DNA from: Gordonia soli NBRC 108243
GTDB taxonomy: Bacteria; Actinomycetota; Actinomycetes; Mycobacteriales; Mycobacteriaceae
Direction: 5' to 3'
NCBI RefSeq assembly: GCF_000334455.1
Contig: NZ_BANX01000002.1
Span: forward strand, 124,001 to 188,000
DNA length: 64,000 nt
Below the pieces are notes generated by a model. It was not told the DNA's origin and did not search any database. It worked only from the letters and a program-made list of their open reading frames with translations. Positions within the stretch are counted from its first letter, which is position 1, and each line of letters opens with the position of its first letter. A program made the position numbers and the translations under genes. Shown piece after piece: positions 9,508 to 17,805 of the stretch.

Positions 9508-10674
9508 ATGCGGGTGGCGATGATGACGCGGGAGTATCCGCCCGAGGTGTACGGCGGTGCCGGAGTTCACGTCACGGAACTGGTCCGGCACCTGCGGGAC
9601 CTCGCGACGGTGGACGTCCACTGCATGGGCGCCGACCGCGAGACAGCACACGTGTACGCGCCCGATCCCGAACTCGCCGGCGCAAATGCGGCCATCACCA
9701 CGTTGTCCGCCGACCTGCGCATGGCGGTCGGTGCCGCAGACGCCGACATCGTCCACTCGCACACCTGGTACACCGGTCTCGCCGGCCACCTGGCCGCCGA
9801 GCTCCACGGCGTCCCGCACATCCTCACCGCCCACTCGCTGGAGCCGTCCCGGCCGTGGAAGGCCGAGCAGCTCGGCGGTGGCTACCGCGTCTCGAGCTGG
9901 GTGGAACGCAACGCCGTCGAGTACGCCGACGCGGTCATCGCCGTGAGTTCGGGTATGCGCACCGACGTGTGCAACACCTATGCGCGACTCGACCCGGAGC
10001 GGGTCCACGTGGTGCGCAACGGGATCGACACCACCCAGTGGTATCCGGTCGACGAGCCGTTCGCCGGAGAGTCGACCCTCACCGCTCTCGGTGTCGACCC
10101 GGACCGGCCGATCGTCGCCTTCGTCGGACGCATCACCCGGCAGAAAGGGGTCGCGCATCTGGTCGCGGCCGCCCACCGATTCGACCCCGACATCCAGCTG
10201 GTGCTCTGCGCGGGTGCACCCGACACCCCAGAGATCGGTGCCGAGATCGAGGCCGCGGTGGACGAGTTGTCGGCCGCCCGGTCGGGCGTGTACTGGATCC
10301 GGGAGATGCTCCCGTTGCCTCGTATCCGCGAGATCTTGAGTGCCGCAACCGTCTTCGTGTGCCCCTCGGTGTACGAACCGCTGGGTATCGTCAACCTCGA
10401 GGCGATGGCGTGTTCGACCGCCGTGGTCGCATCCGAGGTCGGCGGCATCCCCGAGGTGGTCCGTGACGAGGTCACCGGCCGACTCGTCCCCTACGACCCG
10501 GTGGAGCCGCGCGCATTCGAGGAGTCGCTGGCCGACACCGTCAACGCCGTGGTCGCCGACACCGCCACCGCTGCGGCGATGGGAGCGGCCGGACGCGATC
10601 GAGCCGAAGCCGAGTTCTCGTGGGGGTCGATCGCCGAGCAGACCCTCGCGGTCTATAGATCGACCCTGCACTGA
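9508..10674 (+). CDS. glgM: GT4 glycosyltransferase, alpha-maltose-1-phosphate / glycogen synthase type
   Basis: Two-domain GT-B glycosyltransferase of family GT4, 388 aa, orthologous by position to Rv1212c. In mycobacteria that enzyme (GlgM) uses ADP-glucose and glucose-1-P to make maltose-1-P. Seen: VAMMTREYPPEVYGGAGVH at the N-terminus, IVAFVGRITRQKGVAHLV as the second Rossmann strand, and the nucleotide-sugar motif VCPSVYEPLGIVNLEAMAC near residue 290, with the two glutamates spaced E-x7-E. ATG 9508 is chosen because the upstream extension is out of family. Confidence 0.92.
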   Translation: MRVAMMTREYPPEVYGGAGVHVTELVRHLRDLATVDVHCMGADRETAHVYAPDPELAGANAAITTLSADLRMAVGAADADIVHSHTWYTGLAGHLAAELHGVPHILTAHSLEPSRPWKAEQLGGGYRVSSWVERNAVEYADAVIAVSSGMRTDVCNTYARLDPERVHVVRNGIDTTQWYPVDEPFAGESTLTALGVDPDRPIVAFVGRITRQKGVAHLVAAAHRFDPDIQLVLCAGAPDTPEIGAEIEAAVDELSAARSGVYWIREMLPLPRIREILSAATVFVCPSVYEPLGIVNLEAMACSTAVVASEVGGIPEVVRDEVTGRLVPYDPVEPRAFEESLADTVNAVVADTATAAAMGAAGRDRAEAEFSWGSIAEQTLAVYRSTLH

Positions 10675-10762
10675 GCGATCGCCACCCACGTCGGGTCGAC
10701 CCGGCGCTGAACCGCTCCGGTCCGCCGTCGCCGATCGCCGGCCGTTCGTTCCAGTGGCCTTG

Positions 10763-11638
10763 CTACGACACGCGACGCGCGAAGACCGCGACGGTGACAT
10801 CCACTGTCACCGTCGTCGTGCCGCGTGCCGCGACGAGCTCTGCCGCGTCGCTGTCGATGTCCGGCCGGGCACGATGAAAAGCCGTCGGCCCCATCGCGAC
10901 CAGGTCGGCCACCAGATCGGCGGTCACCGACGACGTACGTCGTATGCGGCGATGGTCGACCTCGACGAACTCCGAGGCCAGGTCGTCGGTCAGTTGATCG
11001 TGTTTGCCGTCGCCGATCGCCAGCATCTGCATCGGGGCTCGGAGTTCGGCGAGATGGCCGGGCTCGGGGACGACCACCGCGAGTACGCCGTCCGGTCGGA
11101 GCACCCGGACGAACTCGTCGACGTTACGTGGAGCGAACACCGAGAGGATCGCGTCGACCGATCCGGTCGCCAGCGGCAGCGCGCGCCAGATGTCGGCGAC
11201 CACGGCCGCCGCGGACGGATGAGATCGCGCGATCGCCCGTGCGCACGCTTTCGACAGGTCCACACCGACACCGCGCGCTTCGATCCGGTTGCTCTCACCA
11301 TTCAACCGATCGAGGCAGGCGGCCAGGTATGCGCCGGTCCCGGCGCCCGCGTCGAGGATCGTGAGGCGGTCGACGCCGGCGAGATCGAGGCCGTCCGAAC
11401 CGGCCTCGCCGGCGCGTGGCAGAGTGGCGATGGAATCAGCGACCGCGTCGGCGATCTCGGTGAACAGACCCGAATCGTGGACGCGCACACGCGCAGCCAC
11501 CATGTCGACGGTGTCGGAGCGCAGTCGGACGGCACGGCCGTCCAGCAGTGACACATAGCCCTGCCGGGCCACATCGAAAGAATGGGAGCGCTCACACCGC
11601 AACGAACCACCGTCGATCGCGAGCGCGTCCGCACACAC
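10763..11638 (-). CDS. RlmA-type 23S rRNA (guanine-N1)-methyltransferase
   Basis: SAM-dependent methyltransferase of the RlmA/TlrB group, which methylate a G in helix 35 of 23S rRNA. An N-terminal zinc knuckle is followed by LTILDAGAGTGAYLAACLDR (SAM motif I), GVGVDLSKACARAIARSHP and DAILSVFAPRNVDEFVRVLR. GTG 11638 is the only canonical start in the open frame. It lies inside the CPVC half of the knuckle and would remove its first cysteine. In-frame CTG codons at 11650 or 11698 would keep it (frame reads ALRCPVCADALAID). Substrate site is inferred from family. Confidence 0.82.
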   Translation of the reverse strand: MCADALAIDGGSLRCERSHSFDVARQGYVSLLDGRAVRLRSDTVDMVAARVRVHDSGLFTEIADAVADSIATLPRAGEAGSDGLDLAGVDRLTILDAGAGTGAYLAACLDRLNGESNRIEARGVGVDLSKACARAIARSHPSAAAVVADIWRALPLATGSVDAILSVFAPRNVDEFVRVLRPDGVLAVVVPEPGHLAELRAPMQMLAIGDGKHDQLTDDLASEFVEVDHRRIRRTSSVTADLVADLVAMGPTAFHRARPDIDSDAAELVAARGTTTVTVDVTVAVFARRVS

Positions 11639-11694
11639 CGGGCAACGCAGGGCGTCGACGACCCCGGCGAGCGCGTCGTGGGAGGTCGCTGGGC

Positions 11695-11862
11695 TCAGCC
11701 GGTGACCCCGCGCAGTTCTTCACCCAGCGCTGCGGCCTCGTCGGCGGTCAGCTCCACGACGAGACGCCCGCCGCCCTCGATGGGGATCCGAACGACGATC
11801 CCACGTCCCTCCTTGGCCGCTTCGAGAGGGCCATCCCCAGTACGTGGCTTCATTGCCGCCAT
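11695..11862 (-). CDS. DUF3117 family small protein (Rv1211 type)
   Basis: 55-aa protein, highly conserved across actinobacteria and of unknown function. It opens MAAMKPRTGDGPLEAAKEGR, continues with IVVRIPIEGGGRLVVELTAD and ends EEAAALGEELRGVTG-like (here DEAAALGEELRGVTG). A purine-rich GAAGGGA lies 8-9 bases before ATG 11862. Its stop lies just upstream of the RlmA-type frame, so the two may be cotranscribed. Position next to glgM matches Rv1211. Confidence 0.93.
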   Translation of the reverse strand: MAAMKPRTGDGPLEAAKEGRGIVVRIPIEGGGRLVVELTADEAAALGEELRGVTG

Positions 11863-12024
11863 TCTCAAATCCCTTCAGAGTTCCGCCACCCGGAGTCGAG
11901 CGACACCCCGCCGCGACCGAGACCGCAACGGTGCGGATGCGATGCCGCAGGAGTGCGGCCGAGCAGCGCTCGGACACACTGTGCCGTTGATCATGATACG
12001 TGCTGCACGATCCGTCCCCGGCGA

Positions 12025-12387
12025 CTACGTGCCAGTCGAGCCCTCGGTGTCCGGGGCCGCCGTCGGCCGCGACGCTCCGCCGGCGGGATGCGAGGCGCCG
12101 TCGCGTGCCTGCAGATCACGCACCACCCCCCTCAGTTCGTCGAGTTCACGGGCCAGCTTCTCGAGGGCCCAGTCGACCTCGGATTGCTTGTATCCGCGTA
12201 CCACCTGGGCGAAGCGCAGGCCGCGGACGTCCGCGCCGGTGATCCCTGCGCGCGGGAGTCGGGTCAGGGTGGTGGTCGGTTCCAGGGGAGGCAGGTCCTC
12301 GGCCCGGCCGAACACGAACCACACCACCGCGAACACCGCGGCCACCACCAGCGCCATGATCAGCAGGTACAACAGCAGCGTCTGCAT
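12025..12387 (-). CDS. membrane-anchored DivIVA-domain protein (Rv1209 type)
   Basis: 120-aa protein with one N-terminal membrane span (about 4-25, LLLYLLIMALVVAAVFAVVW). A DivIVA-like coiled segment of about 55 residues follows: ADVRGLRFAQVVRGYKQSEV then DWALEKLARELDEL. The pattern of F at the turn and the coiled coil is that of the lipid-sensing head of DivIVA/Wag31. The tail (100-120) is disordered. ATG 12387 is preferred, ATG 12396 is possible. A role at poles or septum is inferred from family only. Confidence 0.8.
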   Translation of the reverse strand: MQTLLLYLLIMALVVAAVFAVVWFVFGRAEDLPPLEPTTTLTRLPRAGITGADVRGLRFAQVVRGYKQSEVDWALEKLARELDELRGVVRDLQARDGASHPAGGASRPTAAPDTEGSTGT

Positions 12388-12495
12388 GGACACCATGGTG
12401 GCAGACCACCCGGCCGGGATCCCCGCGGCCGGGCCGCCTGCCGGTCACATCTGTTCGCGCGGGCGCGGCGTCCGCTCCCGCGACGAAGCCGGGCG

Positions 12496-13521
12496 TCAGG
12501 AAGCGATCTCGTCGGCGTCGGCCGTGGCCACGACGCTGTTCATCGGGGGTCGGTCCTCGAGGTAGAGATCCGTGGTGTGCGGTGTGAACGAGCCGTCGGG
12601 CTCGGCGGTGAACTGTGTCAGCCCGACACCGGAGTCATCCAGGCCACAGCGGCGCATCAGGGTCCCGACGATCTGTCGGCTCATCACGCCCAACTCGACC
12701 AGCGGCCGGTTGCGGTGTGTGCGCACCCCCAGGTTGACCTGCGCGATGCCGGCCAATCCGTAGTTGTCGTAGGTGTCGATGAGCAGGCCGATCTCGACGC
12801 CGTAGCCGGGCGCGAACGGCACCGACGAGAGCATCTCGCGGGTCCCGGCGTACTCACCGCCCAGCGGCTGCAGGACCGCGGTGAGATCCGGCTTCTGCGA
12901 CGCCAACAGCGGGCGGGCGACCAACTCGGTGACACGTCCGCCACCGTTGGCCTCCTGGGTGCCACCGGTGCGCAGCGGACGGCGGTAGTAGCCCTTCACC
13001 AGATGCACGGCCGGGTCGACCAGCAGCGGGCCCAGCATCTTGGGCACGAACATCGGGTCGGGGTCGATGAGGTCGGAGTCGACGAAGGCGATCAGGTCGC
13101 CGGTGGTGGCGGCGATCGACCGCCAGAGCACCTCGCCCTTGCCTCGGACCGGCTCGATCCCGGGCACGGCCTCCTCGCGAGAGATCACCCGTGCGCCCGC
13201 GGCGCGGGCCCGTTCGGCGGTCTCGTCGGTCGAGCCGGAGTCGAGGACGATCAGTTCGTCGACGAGCGATCCTACGAGTGGACGGATCGTCGCGATCACA
13301 TCGGCGACGGTCTCCTCCTCGTTCAGCGCGGGCAGCACCACCGAGACGGTGCGGCCGTTCTTCGCGGCGACGAGCTCGTCGACGGTCCAGGTGGGCTTCT
13401 CCCAGGTGTTGGTCGACGACCACTCCTGCTCGGTACCCGGGGTGTCGGCCGCGGCGGGCCACAGGCTGGTGGGTCGGTGAGCGGTGACGGTACGGCGGGT
13501 TCGGCGATGCTGGTTGGTCAT
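12496..13521 (-). CDS. gpgS: glucosyl-3-phosphoglycerate synthase
   Basis: GT81 glycosyltransferase, 341 aa, which makes glucosyl-3-phosphoglycerate, the first step of methylglucose lipopolysaccharide synthesis. Seen: VVLPALNEEETVADVIATIR (GT-A nucleotide-binding start), LIAFVDSDLIDPD with the metal-binding DSD, and EMLSSVPFAPGYGVEIGLLI with the E-I-G-L family motif. Its start overlaps the folP2 stop by ATGA, giving a folP2-gpgS unit as in Rv1207-Rv1208. Confidence 0.95.
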   Translation of the reverse strand: MTNQHRRTRRTVTAHRPTSLWPAAADTPGTEQEWSSTNTWEKPTWTVDELVAAKNGRTVSVVLPALNEEETVADVIATIRPLVGSLVDELIVLDSGSTDETAERARAAGARVISREEAVPGIEPVRGKGEVLWRSIAATTGDLIAFVDSDLIDPDPMFVPKMLGPLLVDPAVHLVKGYYRRPLRTGGTQEANGGGRVTELVARPLLASQKPDLTAVLQPLGGEYAGTREMLSSVPFAPGYGVEIGLLIDTYDNYGLAGIAQVNLGVRTHRNRPLVELGVMSRQIVGTLMRRCGLDDSGVGLTQFTAEPDGSFTPHTTDLYLEDRPPMNSVVATADADEIAS

Positions 13522-14381
13522 GCGAGTCCCCTGACTGTTCGGGCGGGAGGTCGTGTTCCCGCGATGGCAGCAACCATGTCGACCACACGACGGGTGGCGG
13601 CGACCTCGTGCACGCGGAAGATCCGGGCGCCGTGTGCGGCGGCCAGACTCGTCGCGGCCAAGGTTCCCTCCAACCGTTGTTCGAGATCCACCCCCAGAGT
13701 CTCCCCTACGAAATCCTTGTTGCTGAGCGCCATAAGCACTGGCCAGCCGGTATTAACAAGATCTTTCACGTGGCGTAACAAGGCGAGCCCGTGGTGGGTG
13801 TTCTTGCCGAAGTCATGGGTCGGGTCGATGACGATCGCGTCACGCGACACGCCGAGCGCGAGGGCTCGTTCGGCCGCTTGCGTCACCTCGGCGATCACAT
13901 CGGCAACCACGTCGTCGTAGGCGACGCGGTGTGGTCGGGTCCGGACAGTGGCCCCACCGGTGTGCGAACACACGATCCCCGAGCCGGTCTCGGCGGCGAT
14001 CCGGACCAGATCGGGGTCGGCCCCGGCCCAGGTGTCGTTGATCAGGTCTGCACCGACCGAGCACGCGCGCGCGGCGACCTCGCTGCGCCAGGTGTCGACG
14101 CTGATGAGGACGTGCGGATGCCGGTTGCGGATCCACTCGATCATGGGCACCACGCGATCGATCTCGGTGGCGGTGTCGACCTCCTCGCCCGGTCCCGCCT
14201 TGACGCCGCCGACGTCGACGATATCGGCCCCCTCGGCAACGGCACGGTCCACCCGCGCCTGGGCGCGGGTGTCGGTGAAGTCGGCGCCGCGGTCGTAGAA
14301 CGAGTCGGGTGTCCGGTTGACGATGGCCATGACCAGCGCGCGGTCGGTGGCCACCGGGCGTCCGCAGAGCGTGGCGTCCAT
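13518..14381 (-). CDS. folP2: dihydropteroate-synthase paralogue FolP2
   Basis: TIM-barrel protein of the DHPS family, 287 aa. It reads VMAIVNRTPDSFYDRGADFT where true DHPS has the NVTPDSFSDGG-type loop, and continues with DVGGVKAGPGEEVDTATEID, LISVDTWRSEVA and DLINDTWAGADPD. The C-terminus PPARTVRGLA is that of mycobacterial FolP2 (Rv1207), a paralogue reported to lack DHPS activity. Its true reaction is unknown. Context (gpgS downstream, fadD6 upstream) is conserved. Confidence 0.88.
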   Translation of the reverse strand: MDATLCGRPVATDRALVMAIVNRTPDSFYDRGADFTDTRAQARVDRAVAEGADIVDVGGVKAGPGEEVDTATEIDRVVPMIEWIRNRHPHVLISVDTWRSEVAARACSVGADLINDTWAGADPDLVRIAAETGSGIVCSHTGGATVRTRPHRVAYDDVVADVIAEVTQAAERALALGVSRDAIVIDPTHDFGKNTHHGLALLRHVKDLVNTGWPVLMALSNKDFVGETLGVDLEQRLEGTLAATSLAAAHGARIFRVHEVAATRRVVDMVAAIAGTRPPARTVRGLA

Positions 14382-14410
14382 GGGTTCAGCGTAACGACGG
14401 CGGCCGAGGT

Positions 14411-14433
14411 GCCCGGGGTCGGCGACCCCGGGC
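14411..14433 (-). terminator. hairpin after fadD6
   Basis: Perfect 10-bp stem GCCCGGGGTC / GACCCCGGGC (14411-14420 and 14424-14433) with a 3-base loop, 11 bases past the fadD6 stop and before folP2. No U-run follows, as is common for actinobacterial terminators. It may separate fadD6 from folP2-gpgS. Confidence 0.55.
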
Positions 14434-14443
14434 GCGATCCGGC

Positions 14444-16222
14444 TCAGCCCTTGGGCACCTTGGCCGCGGCGACGTCGCCGGCGTAGTCGTCGTAGTAGTC
14501 GACGTAACCGTCACCCCGTCCCTTGAGGACGTAGACGGTGTCGTCGCCGGCATCGGAGTACCCCTGCTCACGCAATTCGACCTTGCGGTTCTTGAACGTC
14601 GAGGTCTGCTCGAGTTCGCCGACGATGCGGATGAAGAGCGGAACGGCGTAACCGGGCAGCTCGTCGTAGAGGTGCACCGCGAGCTTGGCCGGGTCGAACG
14701 AGGCCTCGTCCTTGATGGTCACCGCGGCCATGCCCGCCTTGCCGTCGGTCCCCTCGACACCGACGCCGTAGACCACCGATTGCCCGACACCGTCGTAGGA
14801 GTCCAGTGCCGACTCGACCTGGGTGGTGGCCACGTTCTCGCCCTTCCAGCGGAAGGTGTCGCCCAGACGGTCGACGAACGCGATGTGGGAGAAGCCCTGG
14901 TCGCGGACCAGATCTCCCGAGTTGAACCATGCGTCACCGTCGTCGAAGGCGTCGCGGATCACCTTCTTCTCGGTGGCCTCGGAGTCGGTGTAGCCGTCGA
15001 GCGGCACGCGGTCGCTGATCTGCGAGATCAACAGGCCGGCGCCGCCCTTGGCGACCTCGGTGAGCCGCCCCGACGAGTCGCGCTTGGGTTCGCCGTCCTC
15101 GTCGTAGTCGACGATCTTGTACGGCAGCGGGCAGAAACCGGCGGTGCGCTTGACGCTGAACGCGTTGACGAAGGCCAGGTTCAGCTCGCTGGCACCGTAG
15201 AACTCGACGATCCGGTCGATGCCGAAGCGCTCGGTGAACTCGTCCCAGATCTCCGGGCGCATGCCGTTGCCGACGGCCAGGCGGACGGAGTGCTGGCGAT
15301 CGGTGGGCTTCTCCGGCTGTGCCAGCAGGTACCGGCACAGTTCGCCGATGTAACAGAACGCGGTGGCGCGGTTGAGGATCACGTCGTCCCAGAACTTCGA
15401 CGCCGAGAACTGCCTGCCGATGGCGATGCACGCACCGGACGCCAGCACCGACGCGAGAGACACCGACAGCGCGTTGTTGTGATAGAGCGGCAGCGGCACG
15501 TACATGGTGTCGCTGTGGCGCAGTCGGACGGCGAGTCCACCGATCCCCGACATGCTCGCCAGCCAACGGTTGTGGCTCATCACCGACGCCTTGGGCATCC
15601 CCGTGGTGCCGGAGGTGAAGATGTAGAACGCCTTGGTCGACGCGGGCAGCGTCGCGGTCACCGACGGATCGGATTCACGCTTGCCGGTCGCCGCTTCCTC
15701 GAACGCCGCGAAGTCGTACACGTGCTCGGGCAGCGCCGACTCCGGGATCGACTCGAATGCCTCGGCGGTGTCGGGGTCGTGGATCAGGACCTTCGCACCC
15801 AGCAGCGACATGCTGTGCTCGATGACCTCGCCGCGCTGGTTGTAGTTGAGCATCCCGGCAACTGCGCCGAGCTTGACCGTCGCCAGCATCAGCAGCAAAT
15901 CAGTGGGGTTGTTCTTCGACAGCAGCGCGACGACGTCGCCCTGACGGACGCCGTTCTCCGACAAGACGGCCGCGTAGCGGTTGACCCGACGGTTGGCCTC
16001 ACCGTAGGTGGTGGTGCGGCCGTTGAAACGCACGAACGGACGGTCGGGATGCGATGCCGCGTGCTTCTGGAAGATGAGACCGATCGTGCGCTTGGCCTCC
16101 GGTGGCCGCCGGATCAGACCCGGTGCGTGCTTGATCATCTGTGGCGCCTCCGGCGCCATCTTCACCACGCCCCGGATGAGGTCCGCGATACCGACGCCGG
16201 TGTGGGTGTCACTGGTGGTCAT
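14444..16222 (-). CDS. fadD6: long-chain acyl-CoA synthetase, FadD6 type
   Basis: ANL-superfamily adenylating enzyme, 592 aa, which activates long-chain fatty acids to acyl-CoA with ATP. Some relatives (FATP type) also assist uptake. Seen: the P-loop AFYIFTSGTTGMPKASVMSH, the Y-G-A-S segment IDRIVEFYGASELNLAFVN, WFNSGDLVRDQGFSHIAFVD and the hinge DRLGDTFRWKGENV. ATG 16222 (MTTSDTHTG) is preferred because the longer frame adds an uncharacteristic leader. It is transcribed alone, with a hairpin downstream. Matches Rv1206 in size and neighbours. Confidence 0.93.
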   Translation of the reverse strand: MTTSDTHTGVGIADLIRGVVKMAPEAPQMIKHAPGLIRRPPEAKRTIGLIFQKHAASHPDRPFVRFNGRTTTYGEANRRVNRYAAVLSENGVRQGDVVALLSKNNPTDLLLMLATVKLGAVAGMLNYNQRGEVIEHSMSLLGAKVLIHDPDTAEAFESIPESALPEHVYDFAAFEEAATGKRESDPSVTATLPASTKAFYIFTSGTTGMPKASVMSHNRWLASMSGIGGLAVRLRHSDTMYVPLPLYHNNALSVSLASVLASGACIAIGRQFSASKFWDDVILNRATAFCYIGELCRYLLAQPEKPTDRQHSVRLAVGNGMRPEIWDEFTERFGIDRIVEFYGASELNLAFVNAFSVKRTAGFCPLPYKIVDYDEDGEPKRDSSGRLTEVAKGGAGLLISQISDRVPLDGYTDSEATEKKVIRDAFDDGDAWFNSGDLVRDQGFSHIAFVDRLGDTFRWKGENVATTQVESALDSYDGVGQSVVYGVGVEGTDGKAGMAAVTIKDEASFDPAKLAVHLYDELPGYAVPLFIRIVGELEQTSTFKNRKVELREQGYSDAGDDTVYVLKGRGDGYVDYYDDYAGDVAAAKVPKG

Positions 16223-16335
16223 TACGTGTGTTGCTCCCGCCTGTGCGACCTGCTGCGCCACAGTGCGATCGCGAGCATCTGCGCCTCCCCAGCGCTCACC
16301 CTGTGACAACGTACGTTGACAAACCTGGCCTCACC

Positions 16336-16872
16336 TTACCGGCCGGTAGCAAGTGCCACCGCCGTTGGCACCGAATCGCAGACCTGCAGGCGTTCCAGAG
16401 CGGTGGTCGAGACGAACCCCCTGGTGGACAGATCTCGCAGCCAGGACAGCAGCGGCGTGTAGAACTCGAAGGGGTCGAGCAGGACCACCGGCTTGTCGTG
16501 CATACCGAGGTAGCCGGCGGTCCACGTCTCGAAAAGTTCCTCGAGGGTGCCGATGCCACCGGGCAGTGCGATGAACCCGTCGGCGCGGTCGTCCATCATT
16601 TGTTTACGCTGCCGCATCGTCTCGGTGACCACGAGTTCGTCGGCCCCCAGATCGGCGACCTCACGCTCCATCAGACCGCGCGGGATGATGCCCAGCGTCC
16701 GACCGCCTGCGGCCCGCGCGGACTCGGCGAGCGCCCCCATCATCGAGACGTTGCCGCCGCCGGAGACGACCGTGTGCCCGGTCGTCGCCAACTCCCTGCC
16801 GAGGTCGGCGGCGAGGTCGGTGAACTGCTCGTCCACCGGACCCGACGCACAGTAAACGCAGATCGCGCTCAT
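16336..16872 (-). CDS. LOG-family nucleotide phosphoribohydrolase (Rv1205 type)
   Basis: TIGR00730/LOG family protein, 178 aa. These enzymes release free cytokinin-type bases by cleaving nucleoside 5'-monophosphates. Seen: ICVYCASGPVDEQFTDLAAD, the GGGNVSMMGALAESA phosphate loop, an R-x3-M pattern in MRQRKQMMDDRAD, and the signature ALPGGIGTLEELFE. ATG 16872 overlaps the stop of the upstream paralogue by ATGA. Matches Rv1205 by position. The substrate is inferred from the family. Confidence 0.9.
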   Translation of the reverse strand: MSAICVYCASGPVDEQFTDLAADLGRELATTGHTVVSGGGNVSMMGALAESARAAGGRTLGIIPRGLMEREVADLGADELVVTETMRQRKQMMDDRADGFIALPGGIGTLEELFETWTAGYLGMHDKPVVLLDPFEFYTPLLSWLRDLSTRGFVSTTALERLQVCDSVPTAVALATGR

Positions 16873-17720
16873 CGGGTGGCGGCCTGGCCTGCGGCGGTGA
16901 TGATCGCGACGGCCTCCTCGGGATCGTCGACGATGTGCAGCAGGTCCAGGTCGTCCGGCGAGATCATCTTGCGCGCCAGTAGGACGTCGCGCATCCAGTC
17001 GACGAGCCCGGTCCAGTGATCCCGGCCGACGAGCACGATCGGGAACCGCACCACCTTCTTGGTCTGCACCAGGGTCAACGCCTCGAAGAGCTCGTCGAGT
17101 GTGCCGAATCCGCCCGGCAGACAGACGAAGGCCTGCGCGTACTTCACGAACATCGTCTTGCGCACGAAGAAGTAGCGGAAGTTCATGCCGAGATCGACCC
17201 ACTGGTTGATGTGCTGCTCGAACGGCAGCTCGATGTTGAGACCGATCGACTGGGCGCCGACATCCCAGGCGCCGCGGTTGGCGGCCTCCATGGCCCCCGG
17301 ACCGCCGCCGGTGATCACCGCGTACCCGGCCTCGCCGAGTGCCTTGCCGACGGCCACGGCGAGTCGGTACTCATCGCTTGCGGGGTCCAGTCGCGCCGAA
17401 CCGAAGACGGTGACGGCCTGACCGACCTGACTCATCGCGTCGAAGCCCGCGACGAATTCCGACTGGATGCGCAGCACCCGCCAGGAGTCCCGCATCGTCC
17501 GCTCGCTGCGACGCGCGTCGTCACCCGGATCGACCCACTCCAACAGCCGACGATCGGTGGTCTGCGCCATCTCGTCGCGACCCCGGTGGACCCGGGTGGC
17601 GCCGATGTAGCAGACCTGGGTCTCGTCTTCCAGCGGCGGCAACCGACGACCGGAGCTCGACGGATCGGGGGCGTCGGACGTGAAGTGGGGGTCGGGGGTG
17701 GGCTTGGGGTCGGTCGACAT
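16869..17720 (-). CDS. second LOG-family (TIGR00730) protein
   Basis: 283-aa paralogue of the downstream LOG gene. It carries a 90-residue N-terminal extension containing HRGRDEMAQTTDRRLLEWVD. The core has VTVFGSARLDPASDEYRLAV, YAVITGGGPGAMEAANRGAW and LPGGFGTLDELFEALTL, so the PGGxGTxxE active-site loop is intact. The start is uncertain: ATG 17720, or GTG or an upstream codon up to 17759. The two genes overlap by 4 bases and probably form one transcript. Confidence 0.87.
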   Translation of the reverse strand: MSTDPKPTPDPHFTSDAPDPSSSGRRLPPLEDETQVCYIGATRVHRGRDEMAQTTDRRLLEWVDPGDDARRSERTMRDSWRVLRIQSEFVAGFDAMSQVGQAVTVFGSARLDPASDEYRLAVAVGKALGEAGYAVITGGGPGAMEAANRGAWDVGAQSIGLNIELPFEQHINQWVDLGMNFRYFFVRKTMFVKYAQAFVCLPGGFGTLDELFEALTLVQTKKVVRFPIVLVGRDHWTGLVDWMRDVLLARKMISPDDLDLLHIVDDPEEAVAIITAAGQAATR

Positions 17721-17805
17721 GGAGGTCACGCTAGCAAGCTGGGGTTCGGTGATCCGCACGCTTCGATCGCGCGTCGGGAGCGCTCCTGATCCGCAGACGG
17801 TCCGT

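Noticed and set aside
7991..9523. 510-codon plus-strand frame antisense to glgC
   Set aside because: Shadow of glgC; the glgC product is complete, and this frame has the His/Asp/Val composition typical of antisense frames in high-GC genes.
14672..16306. 544-codon plus-strand frame antisense to fadD6
   Set aside because: FadD6 motifs are complete on the minus strand; the antisense translation has no recognisable domain.
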